DNA of 62,694 bases. It comes from an uncultured Neomegalonema sp. Lineage in GTDB: Bacteria; Pseudomonadota; Alphaproteobacteria; Rhodobacterales; Rhodobacteraceae. The stretch is taken from NCBI GenBank assembly GCA_937957975.1, contig CALFFK010000057.1:1-62694 (forward strand), in the 5' to 3' direction. Every line of letters begins with the position of its first letter. Position 1 is the stretch's first letter. Positions 38,103 to 46,422 of the stretch are shown here, piece after piece. Below the pieces are notes generated by a model, which saw only the letters and a program-made list of their open reading frames with translations, was not told the origin of the DNA and searched no databases. The position numbers and the translations under genes are program-made.

Positions 38103-38130
38103 TCCCCTGCCCCGTCAGGCGGGGGATTTT
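38103..38130 (+). terminator. probable Rho-independent terminator of the Sel1 gene
   Basis: A 9-bp stem (TCCCCTGCC with GGCGGGGGA, one G-U) and 6-base loop is followed by T4 at 38127-38130. It lies 53 bases after the stop. Confidence 0.75.
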
Positions 38131-38195
38131 CCCACTCCCGTCACAGGAAAGACGCTGCCGTTCCTTTCGCTTTGACAGGGTGCCATTCGCTCCCG

Positions 38196-38221
38196 AAATA
38201 TGGCATGGAAATCCCATATTT
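38196..38221 (+). promoter_or_regulatory. AT-rich hairpin in the leader of the O-acetylhomoserine sulfhydrylase gene
   Basis: AAATATGG pairs perfectly with CCATATTT around a 10-base loop, ending 22 bases before the start ATG. Nearby bases do not match SAM-II or SAM/SAH riboswitch consensus as I know it. It could be an operator or leader structure. Confidence 0.35.
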
Positions 38222-38243
38222 TCTTAACGCGGAGCAAACGGCA

Positions 38244-39530
38244 ATGAGCAATGATACCCCCCTCGGCTTCGAAACCCGCATGATTCACGCTGGCGCGGCT
38301 CCCGATACGGCCACCGGCGCGCGGCAGACGCCAATCTACCAGACAACCAGCTTCGTGTTTCAGGATGCCGCCCATGCGGCGCGGTTGTTCAGCCTTCAGG
38401 AAGTCGGCTTTATCTATTCACGCCTGACAAACCCCACTGTATCTGCGCTACAGGAACGTGTCGCCTCGCTGGAGGGCGGTGTTGGGGCGGTCGCCGCTGC
38501 TTCGGGCCATGCAGCGCAGCTTTTGGCGCTCTTCCCACTGATGGCACCGGGGCGTAACATCGTCGCGGCCGACAAGTTGTATGGCGGCACGGTCAACCAG
38601 TTTGGGCAAGCGATCAAGCGGTTCGGTTGGTCAGTAAAATTCGTGGACATGGACGACGAGGATGCCGTGCGCGCGGCCATTGATGAGGATACCCGCGTCA
38701 TCTGGTGCGAATCCCTGGCCAATCCGGGCGGCGTTGTCACAGATGTCGAAGCGATTTCGGCCATCGCGAAGGACGCGGGCCTCCCGCTGATCGTGGATAA
38801 CACCATGGCCACCGCCGCCCTGTGGCGCCCTATCGAGCATGGCGCGGATATCGTCGTCGGCTCGACCACAAAATTTATGAGCGGCAATGGAACGTCGGTC
38901 GGTGGGATCGTGGTCGATTCCGGGAATTTCGACTGGACGAAAAGCGACAAATTCCCCTCCCTGACGGAACCTGCCCCTGAGTATCACGGCCTGAAATTCG
39001 CCGAGGCGCTCGGCCCCATGGCCTTTACATTCCACTCCATCGCCATCGGTCTGCGCGATCTCGGCGGCTGTCAACAACCACAGAACGCATTCTACACCCT
39101 GCTGGGACTGGAAACCCTGTCCCTGCGGATGGAGCGGCATTGCCAAAACGCACAAAAGATCGCGGAGTTTCTGGAAGGCCACGCAAAAGTGGACTGGGTG
39201 TCCTATCCCGGCCTGAAATCCTCAAAATACCACGAGCGGGCGCAGAAATACCTGCCAAATGGCGCAGGGTCGGTCTTCACTATCGGCGTGAAAGGGGGGT
39301 ATGAAGCCGGGATTAAACTGGTTGATTCATTGAAGCTGTTCAGCAATGTCGCCAATATCGGGGATAGTCGGTCACTGGTGATCCATTCAGCATCGACAAC
39401 GCACAGCCAGCTTTCCGACGAGGGCAAAACAGCGGCAGGCGCAGGGCCGGAAGTCGTGCGCCTCTCCATCGGTCTGGAAACGGCAAACGACCTGATCGCC
39501 GATCTTGACCAGGCGCTTGGCACAATCTGA
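38244..39530 (+). CDS. O-acetylhomoserine aminocarboxypropyltransferase-like PLP enzyme
   Basis: 428-residue member of the Cys/Met metabolism PLP family, closest in layout to MetY (O-acetylhomoserine sulfhydrylase), which makes homocysteine from O-acetylhomoserine and sulfide. The PLP lysine is K210 in S-T-T-K-F. The N-terminal I-Y-Q-T-T-S-F-V-F and Y-S-R-L-T-N-P-T motifs, and late S-L-V-I-H-S-A-S-T-T-H-S-Q, are the MetY hallmarks. GGAG 9 bases upstream supports ATG 38244. It is monocistronic with a hairpin in its leader. A cystathionine-gamma-synthase-type role is the main alternative. Confidence 0.92.
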   Translation: MSNDTPLGFETRMIHAGAAPDTATGARQTPIYQTTSFVFQDAAHAARLFSLQEVGFIYSRLTNPTVSALQERVASLEGGVGAVAAASGHAAQLLALFPLMAPGRNIVAADKLYGGTVNQFGQAIKRFGWSVKFVDMDDEDAVRAAIDEDTRVIWCESLANPGGVVTDVEAISAIAKDAGLPLIVDNTMATAALWRPIEHGADIVVGSTTKFMSGNGTSVGGIVVDSGNFDWTKSDKFPSLTEPAPEYHGLKFAEALGPMAFTFHSIAIGLRDLGGCQQPQNAFYTLLGLETLSLRMERHCQNAQKIAEFLEGHAKVDWVSYPGLKSSKYHERAQKYLPNGAGSVFTIGVKGGYEAGIKLVDSLKLFSNVANIGDSRSLVIHSASTTHSQLSDEGKTAAGAGPEVVRLSIGLETANDLIADLDQALGTI

Positions 39531-39540
39531 TTGGCCCGCA

Positions 39541-39571
39541 GCCGCAGGGATGCATCCGGCGTCCTTGCGGC
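39541..39571 (+). terminator. hairpin after the sulfhydrylase gene, possible terminator
   Basis: GCCGCAGGGA pairs with TCCTTGCGGC (10 bp, one G-U), 10 bases past the stop. No U-tract follows, so its function is uncertain. Confidence 0.4.
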
Positions 39572-39783
39572 CACCAGGAGGCCCAAAATGATCTTCGGGA
39601 GCCTTTCTCACAGCCCCCAACATGTTCAACACGCCCTATGCAAAAGAAACTCCACGAAAAATGTTACGTACGATCTGCATATAGATTTGAACGAACAGCA
39701 ATTCAGGGACGTATGGGTTGGTCTACCCTCTATTCCTGTCACGAAATCAAAGCGTGACCCATTTGGATGTAGAGGAGAGAAAA

Positions 39784-40255
39784 ATGCGAGCGAAAATCAT
39801 TTCCGGCTGCGTAGCGATTGCCTTGGCAGCCACCGGCTACTTTGCAACACAAAGCGGTCCTTCCCAGGCCCAGTCCCAGGCATGGGGACCGCTATGGACC
39901 GCTGATGGACAGCTGTACTGCCAACCGGATACCGGGAATGGGTCTTTCTTGGTGCACCTCTCACGCCAATTGCCAAATCTACTTCCCACCCGATCAACCA
40001 CCGCATACAGGAATCGACGGGGCGAAAGCGGCGTTTGCAGATCTCATCCAAATCCGTCCTAAAATCAAAAGCGAGATCATCAGCGAAGTGATCGTCGGCG
40101 ATATTGCCCTGTTGCGCGCAAGGTGGAGCGCCGTGGCCCCCGATGGCACCGTTATTGGTGAAGGCGAATCCACCGAAGTTGCCAGAAAACTGGAAAACGG
40201 GGGATGGGGGTATCTGATCGATTGTCCCCTGGGACCACCTGAAATCGCTTCCTAA
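39784..40255 (+). pseudogene. frameshifted SnoaL-like (DUF4440-type) exported protein
   Basis: A strong AGGAGAG site precedes ATG 39784, which opens a signal-peptide-like N-terminus (about residues 1-30, A-T-G-Y-F-A-T-Q). The frame is plausible to about 39955, where sense becomes poor. From about 39960 the +1 frame carries a good C-terminal half: Y-F-P-P-D-Q-P-P-H-T-G-I-D-G, then A-L-L-R-A-R-W-S-A-V, ending at the stop at 40253. Together they resemble a SnoaL-like ketosteroid-isomerase-fold protein of about 155 residues. The split is consistent with a one-base insertion or two-base loss. A sequencing error or a true pseudogene are both possible. The PNPOx-like gene follows 21 bases later. Confidence 0.65.
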
Positions 40256-40276
40256 AGCAATCACCCGGAGGACACC

Positions 40277-41200
40277 ATGACCAGGGAAAATTTCCACGCA
40301 GGCGAAGTGCAGTTACAAACTGCAGTTGGCGTGCATGAGCGGATGGTTGTTGCGGCCCAGCACATGCTGCACGATTTCATGCCTGACCAGCATCGGGATT
40401 TCTTTGCGGAGCTGGAATATATCTTCCTTGGCACCGCCGGGCCGGATGGGCGGCCTCACGCCTCGCTTCTGACGGGGCCGCCGGGGTTTGCAACCTCGCC
40501 AGATCCGAAAATCCTGACGATTACCGCGCACCAGATTGGTGAATTACCGGGCCTCGACAATCTGGGCGTCGGTGATGCTATCGGTGTTCTCGGCATTGAC
40601 CTGTCCAATCGCCGTCGAAACCGGATGCATGGCCGCGTAACGGCCATCACAGCGCAAGAGATCGAGATCATCGTCACCCAAAGCTATGGGAACTGCCCCA
40701 AATACATCAACCTTCGCGAAATCTCGCAACGCCTCAACCCGGTGGCCATGTCTCCAGCTCGACAGGGACGCACACTCGAACAGGACGATCTGACCCTGAT
40801 AAAAAACGCTGATACCTGCTTTATCGCATCCTATATCCGCGATGGAACAGGCGCGCCCTATGAAGGAGCGGACATTAATCACCGGGGTGGACGGGCAGGC
40901 TTTGTAACCGTGGAGCGAGACAATACGCTCATCATTCCTGATTACAGGGGCAATAATCTGTTCAACACCTTTGGCAATCTGATCCTCAATCCATCAGCCG
41001 CATTGTTGTTTCCTGACTTTGAAACGGGCGATCAACTCCACCTGACCGGACACGCATCCCTTTCGGATGATCCCGACACGGTTGCCCGTTTTCCCGGTGC
41101 TTTACGGTTATTGCGGATCAATGTGGAAACCGTCGAGCGCAGGGCCGCCGCAACATCCCTGCGGTGGTCATATGTTGGCGCGTCACTGAATAATTCCTGA
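40277..41200 (+). CDS. pyridoxamine 5'-phosphate oxidase-like FMN-binding protein
   Basis: 307-residue protein with a split-barrel flavin-binding fold. The N-terminal half has F-F-A-E-L-E-Y-I-F-L-G-T-A-G-P-D-G-R-P-H-A-S, the usual PNPOx-like start. The C-terminal half has a second similar unit: D-T-C-F-I-A-S-Y, then N-H-R-G-G-R-A-G-F-V, and F-N-T-F-G-N-L. This two-barrel layout is known in proteins annotated as FMN-binding or PNPOx family. The substrate is unknown. CCGGAGG lies 6 bases before the ATG. It is downstream of the frameshifted SnoaL-like gene and may share its transcript. Confidence 0.85.
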   Translation: MTRENFHAGEVQLQTAVGVHERMVVAAQHMLHDFMPDQHRDFFAELEYIFLGTAGPDGRPHASLLTGPPGFATSPDPKILTITAHQIGELPGLDNLGVGDAIGVLGIDLSNRRRNRMHGRVTAITAQEIEIIVTQSYGNCPKYINLREISQRLNPVAMSPARQGRTLEQDDLTLIKNADTCFIASYIRDGTGAPYEGADINHRGGRAGFVTVERDNTLIIPDYRGNNLFNTFGNLILNPSAALLFPDFETGDQLHLTGHASLSDDPDTVARFPGALRLLRINVETVERRAAATSLRWSYVGASLNNS

Positions 41201-41459
41201 ATTATGGCATGTGGCCGCTTTCCCTGAAAAGCACCCTCCCGTTTTCAACCATGCCGCCGGCACCATACGATTCTGGAAAAAGGAATAAATCTCCGGTGGG
41301 TGCGTCGGAATTTCACAATTTAATTTATAAAGCAAAAACAATACACTGGAAGAATTCCAACTAAATATCACTTAAATGTCAGAACGCGTTTTTTGCAATC
41401 CGTTCTGCGCTGAATATGTACGTAGTCACCATATGAAACTACAACGCTCCTAGGAGAAT

Positions 41460-42044
41460 ATGATGCAAGGAATCGATCAAATGCGGAAAACTTTTGGTAA
41501 GGTTTCAATCTCGGCAGCTATCGCAGCAACGCTCGCTCTCGGCTCCGTCTCCGCAATGGCGGATGGTTTCGGTAGCAGCACGGGCAGCTACACCAACAGC
41601 TACGGTAGCGCTGGCAGCGCCGGTTACGCAGGTAGCAGCACTGGCAGTTATGGCACCACGACAGGTAGCTATGGTGCCAATACAGGCAGTTATGGTGTCA
41701 CGACAGGCAGCTATGGCGCCAACAAAGCCTATGATGCCAATAAAGCAACCGGCAGCAGCACGGGCAGCTATGGTGTCACGACAGGCAGCTATGGCGCTAA
41801 TAAAGCCTATGACGCCAATAAAGCATACGGCAGCAGCACGGGCAGCTACACTGGCCAGACCGCAGGAAGCAGCATTTACAACAATCAGGCTGTGGGCAAC
41901 ACAGGCGTCTACACCGGGACCACGGCAGCCACGAGTGCAGGCTCCTACACAGGTGCCACAACTTATTCTGGCTCTACTACGGGCACCGTGGCGGGTGGCT
42001 CTGCACCAGCCGGTAACTACGTCAGTGTTGGCACACTTGATTGA
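41460..42044 (+). CDS. secreted Gly/Ser/Thr/Tyr-rich low-complexity repeat protein
   Basis: 194 residues, not a family I recognise. The N-terminus (about 1-34) is a Sec-type signal peptide ending V-S-A-M-A. The mature protein is built from Gly-Ser-Ser-Thr-Gly-Ser-Tyr-like motifs with repeats of T-T-G-S-Y-G-A-N and K-A-Y-D-A-N-K-A. It has no Cys and few charged residues other than Lys/Asp in the repeats. Such composition is found in surface adhesins, amyloid-like or sticky matrix proteins (inference). AGGAG precedes a double ATG at 41460/41463, and a third ATG at 41481 gives a more classical signal. A perfect terminator lies downstream, so it is its own transcript. Confidence 0.75.
   Translation: MMQGIDQMRKTFGKVSISAAIAATLALGSVSAMADGFGSSTGSYTNSYGSAGSAGYAGSSTGSYGTTTGSYGANTGSYGVTTGSYGANKAYDANKATGSSTGSYGVTTGSYGANKAYDANKAYGSSTGSYTGQTAGSSIYNNQAVGNTGVYTGTTAATSAGSYTGATTYSGSTTGTVAGGSAPAGNYVSVGTLD
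41691..41846 (+). repeat. two tandem 78-bp repeats inside the low-complexity gene
   Basis: Units at 41691-41768 and 41769-41846 encode 26-residue copies that differ at one residue (Thr versus Tyr). The DNA is nearly identical, so recent duplication or slippage is likely. Flanking sequence holds shorter imperfect repeats of the G-S-Y-G motif. Confidence 0.9.
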
Positions 42045-42123
42045 TGGCTCCACCCATTAGCGATATGGGTACCGGAAGTTGACTTAAGCTAAATCAACTC
42101 CTCATCAGTTTGACCTTACAACG

Positions 42124-42157
42124 GGGAACGCCAGTATATGGCGTTCCCTATTTTTTA
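42124..42157 (+). terminator. strong Rho-independent terminator of the low-complexity gene
   Basis: A perfect 10-bp stem (GGGAACGCCA with TGGCGTTCCC), 5-base loop and T6 at 42151-42156. It lies 80 bases past the stop and covers an in-frame ATG at 42138, which therefore is not the start of the glycosyltransferase gene. Confidence 0.95.
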
Positions 42158-42170
42158 TTCGGCGCACACC

Positions 42171-43508
42171 ATGTATCTTCCCTTACCAATCATCTGCTTT
42201 GCGGTTCTTGGTTCCAGCGTTCTGCTTTCCATTCTTTCGCAAAACGCAAACATGGCGGCTTCGCCGACAGGGTTGACACTTGGCATCGCGGGACTTGCCT
42301 GGTTAAGTTTGCCCAGATCGCTGAGAATGGGGGAGGTATCCCTTATGCTCGCGCTTGGCATTGGCCTGGCCATGCGACTGATCTACTTCGCATCCGATCC
42401 GATCCGTGAAATCGACTTTCTGCGCTACCTCTGGGATGCCGGAGCGGTTCAGGCAGGATTGAACCCGTTCGCGGTTGGGCCAGCCGATGCTATCCTGGGT
42501 CACGCCGGTCCAGAATGGGCAACATTGGCTGCACGGTCCGGGGGGATTGCCGAAGCCATCAGCTATGGAAAACTCGCCACGATCTATCCGCCTGTGGCAC
42601 AGCTTGCTTTCTGGATTGCCTATCAGTTTGATCCGTGGGGGATAACCGGGCTGAGAGTGGTGTTTCTCGCGGCGGAACTGGCGGGCATCTGGTTGCTTGT
42701 CCTGTTGCTGAAAGAGCTGGGCCGCTCACCAAGCTGGATCGCAATCTATTGGTGGAATCCACTGATCGCGAAGGAAATCATCAATTCCGCGCATATGGAT
42801 GCCTTGCTGCTGCCAGCGCTTGCAGGGGCGTTGTTGCTGGCTGTGCGCGCGAGACCGATTATGTCGGGCGCCGCGCTTGCGGTTGCCGCCGGGGTCAAGG
42901 TCTGGCCACTGATCCTTGCGCCAATTCTGATTTGGCAGGGAAAATGGCGTGCCTGGATGACCGCTGGAATCGTTCTGGTGCTTCTTACCGCACTTATTGC
43001 CACACCGATGATTCTGGGGCGGCTCGATAACCAATCCGGCTTGGTTGCCTATGCGGGCGGGTGGGAGCGCAATCACGCTCTCTTTGGCGCATTGCGGGAA
43101 GTGCTCGCCTTTTCGTTTTACAAAATGAACATGCTCTATATTGACCCTAACCGGCTCGCGCGGATCGTAGTTGTGGGCGGCATCGGGATCACCGCAATCG
43201 TGCTCGGCTGGCGATTGAAAGATCGCACAAAAATTCCTGCGGCGGCATTGACCATCGCTGCCCTTCTGCTGTTGCTAAGTCCAACTGCGTATCCATGGTA
43301 TTATGTCTGGGTCTTGCCGTTTCTGTGTATCGTACCAAACAGGGGATTGTTGCTACTCGGTGTGCTGATGTCTTTTTATTACCTACGTTTCGATATGGTG
43401 GGGTGGGGGAATGCACATCTGTTCGATCAATGGATCGTCTGGTTGGAGTTCGGCCCGGTTTTCGCATTGCTGGCTTATGACTGGTTTACCGGGCACAAAT
43501 CCCTATGA
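42171..43508 (+). CDS. GT87-like polytopic mannosyl/glucosyl transferase
   Basis: About 445 residues and roughly eleven hydrophobic helices. It resembles the GT-C glycosyltransferases of the GT87/DUF2029 group, which move sugars from polyprenyl-phosphate donors on the outer face of the membrane. The acidic loop segment R-E-I-D-F-L-R-Y-L-W-D-A-G is typical of this fold (catalytic Asp after the first helices). V-W-P-L-I-L-A-P and Y-P-W-Y-Y-V-W-V-L-P are further family-like segments. I take ATG 42171 because the earlier ATG (42138) is inside a terminator hairpin. The stop overlaps the next gene by 4 bases (ATGA), linking it to a dolichol-phosphate-mannose-synthase-like enzyme. Confidence 0.82.
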   Translation: MYLPLPIICFAVLGSSVLLSILSQNANMAASPTGLTLGIAGLAWLSLPRSLRMGEVSLMLALGIGLAMRLIYFASDPIREIDFLRYLWDAGAVQAGLNPFAVGPADAILGHAGPEWATLAARSGGIAEAISYGKLATIYPPVAQLAFWIAYQFDPWGITGLRVVFLAAELAGIWLLVLLLKELGRSPSWIAIYWWNPLIAKEIINSAHMDALLLPALAGALLLAVRARPIMSGAALAVAAGVKVWPLILAPILIWQGKWRAWMTAGIVLVLLTALIATPMILGRLDNQSGLVAYAGGWERNHALFGALREVLAFSFYKMNMLYIDPNRLARIVVVGGIGITAIVLGWRLKDRTKIPAAALTIAALLLLLSPTAYPWYYVWVLPFLCIVPNRGLLLLGVLMSFYYLRFDMVGWGNAHLFDQWIVWLEFGPVFALLAYDWFTGHKSL

Positions 43509-44206
43509 GAAATACACATCACTGCACGGTCATCATCCCCGCGCTGAATGAAGAGGATTCAATTACCGGAGTGATCGCTGAAATCCCGGATTGGATTGAT
43601 CGCATCCTCGTTGCCGATAATGGATCAACCGACAGCACAGCACAGCGGGCGCAAGATGCGGGCGCCGAAGTCGTCAATGCCCCACAGCGCGGGTATGGCA
43701 GCGCATGTCTCGCCGGCATCGCCGCCGCTGGTGAGACAGATATTCTGATTTTTGTAGATGGCGACCTTGCCGATTATCCCGCGCAAATGGATACGCTCGT
43801 TGATCCGATTGCGGAGGGAAACGTTGAATTCGTGATTGGTTCGCGGGTTCTCGGTGGTGCCGAGGCTGGATCACTGACGGCGGCACAACGGTTCGGGAAT
43901 TGGTTGGCCTGTCGCCTGATCCGACTCTTCTGGGGCGTGCATCACACTGACCTTGGCCCGTTTCGAGCAATAGCGCGCGTGGCCCTTGAGCGGCTGGATA
44001 TGCGCGATACGGATTTCGGTTGGACAGTGGAAATGCAGGTAAAGGCCGCGCAACAGGGGATGCGAGTCATTGAAGTCCCGGTACCTTACCGGAAACGGAT
44101 TGGGCGCTCGAAAATCTCCGGCACGATCAGGGGAACCTTCGCGGCGGGAACGAAAATCCTCTGGGTGATCTTCAGAAGTGCGATCAGGCGAGATCGTGCC
44201 AGTTGA
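43505..44206 (+). CDS. family 2 glycosyltransferase, DPM1-like
   Basis: 233-residue GT-A glycosyltransferase of the polyprenyl-phosphate mannose/glucose synthase type. I-I-P-A-L-N-E-E-D starts the fold, V-A-D-N-G-S-T-D-S is the nucleotide loop, and F-V-D-G-D-L-A-D holds the metal-binding DxD-like motif. D-L-G-P-F-R-A-I is also conserved. No C-terminal transmembrane tail is present. It overlaps the upstream GT-C gene, and the pair would make and use a polyprenyl-phosphate sugar (inference). Confidence 0.9.
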   Translation: MRNTHHCTVIIPALNEEDSITGVIAEIPDWIDRILVADNGSTDSTAQRAQDAGAEVVNAPQRGYGSACLAGIAAAGETDILIFVDGDLADYPAQMDTLVDPIAEGNVEFVIGSRVLGGAEAGSLTAAQRFGNWLACRLIRLFWGVHHTDLGPFRAIARVALERLDMRDTDFGWTVEMQVKAAQQGMRVIEVPVPYRKRIGRSKISGTIRGTFAAGTKILWVIFRSAIRRDRAS

Positions 44207-44242
44207 TGACGCAAAGCCATAGAAATAGCGCGATAAAATGTA

Positions 44243-45316
44243 TCAGACTTTGGGCATCTGCTGTGTCGCGCAATGAATGCCGCCCCCCATTTCACCCAAG
44301 GGATCGACGTCAAGTGTGACAATCTCGCGCCCCGGATAATGGCGCGCGAGGGCATCGCGGGCAATTGTATCGGCTTCAGGATCACCGAACTGCGCGGCGA
44401 TAACCCCACCGTTGCAGACATAGTAATTCGCATAGGATGCCACGAAATCCACGCTCTTGACCCGTCGTTCCTCTGGTTCGGGGATTACCTCTACCGCCAA
44501 CCCGGCGGCGACCAACGTGTCATGGGTATCAAGCGCAGCGTTGTGGAACGGATCATCCGGGTCAGGATCGTCAGGCAGATTTATCAGCACCCGTCCAGGG
44601 CCACTAAATCGCGCGAGGCTGTCGATATGGTAATCCGTAATGTCCTCGCCCCGCACACCTTCGCTCCATATCATACGTTCCGCACCATAGGCGGCGAGTA
44701 ACCGGGCTTCGATTTCGGCGCGGGTCAGGCCGGGATTGCGATTGTCGATGACCCATGAGCTTTCATGCGCCAACAGCAAACCGTGGCCGTCCTGCTCCAC
44801 ACCACCTGCCTCACCATACAGGCCAGACGGCAAAAGGGGCAGGCCCAGGCGCGCGGCAATCTTTTCAGCGACCTTTGCATCACGGTCGTGAACCTGCTTG
44901 CGGCCCCAGCCGTTAAACTGGATGTGACGCACGGCAAGCCCTCCCTTGCCGTCGATAACAAATATCGGCCCGGCATCGCGGCACCACAAATCCTCGGTCG
45001 GAAGATCCCACAGATCGACAGCATCAGACAGCTTACGTCGTGCCTTGGCATGATCGGCTGCCGCCGCGAGCATGACGACCGGCTCGAATTCTGCAATCGC
45101 ATTGGCAATGTCGGCGATGGTCTGCTGCGCTATACCCAAAAAGACCGGATCGGGATGAACCCGGCGGCTTACTGGCCATTGCATGAAGGTTTGCTCATGC
45201 GGGGATTCTTCCGGGGGTACGAAAAAGCCATCGTCTTGCTCCGCAAACGCCGTACGCGACCCAATCAACGTCATCGCGCCACTCCCCGCTAAAAACCCGC
45301 GCCTACCTTGTCTCAT
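44243..45316 (-). CDS. Tat-exported agmatine deiminase family protein
   Basis: 357-residue guanidine-modifying hydrolase of the peptidyl-arginine/agmatine deiminase family. The catalytic Cys is in G-G-G-I-H-C-A-T, nine residues from the C-terminus, and L-W-C-R-D-A-G-P and D-G-H-G-L carry other active-site residues. The N-terminus has a twin-arginine pattern (G-R-R-G-F-L-A-G) and a hydrophobic segment, implying export of a folded protein; cytoplasmic AguA lacks this. It may hydrolyse agmatine or another guanidine compound outside the cell. The start overlaps the aldo/keto reductase stop by 4 bases. Confidence 0.85.
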   Translation of the reverse strand: MRQGRRGFLAGSGAMTLIGSRTAFAEQDDGFFVPPEESPHEQTFMQWPVSRRVHPDPVFLGIAQQTIADIANAIAEFEPVVMLAAAADHAKARRKLSDAVDLWDLPTEDLWCRDAGPIFVIDGKGGLAVRHIQFNGWGRKQVHDRDAKVAEKIAARLGLPLLPSGLYGEAGGVEQDGHGLLLAHESSWVIDNRNPGLTRAEIEARLLAAYGAERMIWSEGVRGEDITDYHIDSLARFSGPGRVLINLPDDPDPDDPFHNAALDTHDTLVAAGLAVEVIPEPEERRVKSVDFVASYANYYVCNGGVIAAQFGDPEADTIARDALARHYPGREIVTLDVDPLGEMGGGIHCATQQMPKV

Positions 45317-46314
45317 GCCGCTTCAAAATCCTCGGTACCAACTTGTGCCTGCATCTTTGCGGTATAACGCCCCCCGATGACCGTGTTCTGGTTGATGAGG
45401 TTGTCAAGACGCTCAACGATTTCAGGGGTAAGGGTAATCCGTCCGGCTTCGAAATTCTCTTTCATATGCTCGGCTTTTGAAGTGCCGGGAATAGGCAGGA
45501 CATGCTCACCCTGCGCCAGCAACCAGGCGAGGGCGAGTTGGGCCAGACTGCAATCGGCTTCCTCGGCAATCCGGCTGTATTCGCTTAGGAGCGCGCGATT
45601 CCTTTGCCATGCCTCACCCTCAAAGCGGGGCATCCCGCAGCGAATATCATTGTCAGGAAATTCCACCGTCTCGCCCATCACGCCAGTTAGATATTGCCGT
45701 GCCAGAGGGCTGAAAGCGACGAAAGTAACGCCAAGTTCCTTGCAGGCATCCAGAATCGCGATTTCCGGGTTTCGGGTCCAGAGCGAGTATTCGGATTGGA
45801 CGGCGGCGCAGGGATACTCGGCATGGGCCGCGCGCAAGGTATCCGTCGCACATTCCGAGAGACCATAAGACCGGATTTTCCCTTCCTCGATCAGTCGCCC
45901 AAACGTCCCTGCCACGTCTTCGATAGGGGTCACGCGATCCCAGCGGTGTAGGTAATAAAGGTCGATCACGTCGGTCTTGAGTTTATCCAGACTAGCTTCA
46001 CAGGCCTTGCGGATCGAGTCAGGGCGGCTGTCAATTCCGCCTTGCCCGGTCTCAGGGTCGCGGAAAAACCCGTATTTGCTGGCCAGCAGGTATTCATGGC
46101 GGCGATGCGGGATATGGGTACCGATCATCGTTTCGTTATGACCGAAACCATAGATCGCCGCAGTATCAAGATGCGTATGGCCCATGTCGAGCGCGCGGTT
46201 CAGCAACTTTCCGCAATCTGCATCAGCAAGGGCAGGGCCATAGCCGTGAGACATGTTCATCGCGCCAAAGCCGATGGCGTAGACGTCGCGATCAACTATT
46301 CTTCGTGTGGTCAT
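45313..46314 (-). CDS. aldo/keto reductase
   Basis: 333-residue NADPH-dependent oxidoreductase with a TIM-barrel AKR fold. The catalytic tetrad is visible: Asp and Tyr in L-D-T-A-A-I-Y-G, Lys in L-A-S-K-Y-G, His in L-Y-Y-L-H-R-W-D. The late segment I-P-G-T-S-K matches the NADP binding loop of the YajO/Tas group. The stop overlaps the deiminase start (ATGA), so translation is coupled. The physiological substrate is unknown. Confidence 0.93.
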   Translation of the reverse strand: MTTRRIVDRDVYAIGFGAMNMSHGYGPALADADCGKLLNRALDMGHTHLDTAAIYGFGHNETMIGTHIPHRRHEYLLASKYGFFRDPETGQGGIDSRPDSIRKACEASLDKLKTDVIDLYYLHRWDRVTPIEDVAGTFGRLIEEGKIRSYGLSECATDTLRAAHAEYPCAAVQSEYSLWTRNPEIAILDACKELGVTFVAFSPLARQYLTGVMGETVEFPDNDIRCGMPRFEGEAWQRNRALLSEYSRIAEEADCSLAQLALAWLLAQGEHVLPIPGTSKAEHMKENFEAGRITLTPEIVERLDNLINQNTVIGGRYTAKMQAQVGTEDFEAA

Positions 46315-46368
46315 GGCTGCTTCCCCCTGCTGTACGATGGCAAAGCGATAGCATGAACACCAGAAACG

Positions 46369-46397
46369 AAAAACCCTCCCCCGTTACCGGGAGAGGG
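46369..46397 (-). terminator. Rho-independent terminator of the lipoprotein operon
   Basis: Minus-strand CCCTCTCCCG pairs with CGGGGGAGGG (10 bp, one wobble) around a 4-base loop, and T5 follows (46373-46369). It lies 25 bases past the lipoprotein stop and ahead of the aldo/keto reductase gene. Confidence 0.9.
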
Positions 46398-46422
46398 ATG
46401 ACATCGCGAAATACAGTCGCCT

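Noticed and set aside
38131-38243. SAM riboswitch upstream of the sulfhydrylase gene
   Set aside because: I looked for SAM-II and SAM/SAH-like consensus and saw none; only a simple hairpin is supported.
41494-42060. Ala/Arg-rich open frames overlapping the low-complexity secreted protein on both strands
   Set aside because: They are by-products of the tandem repeats; only the 41460 frame has a ribosome site and a signal peptide.
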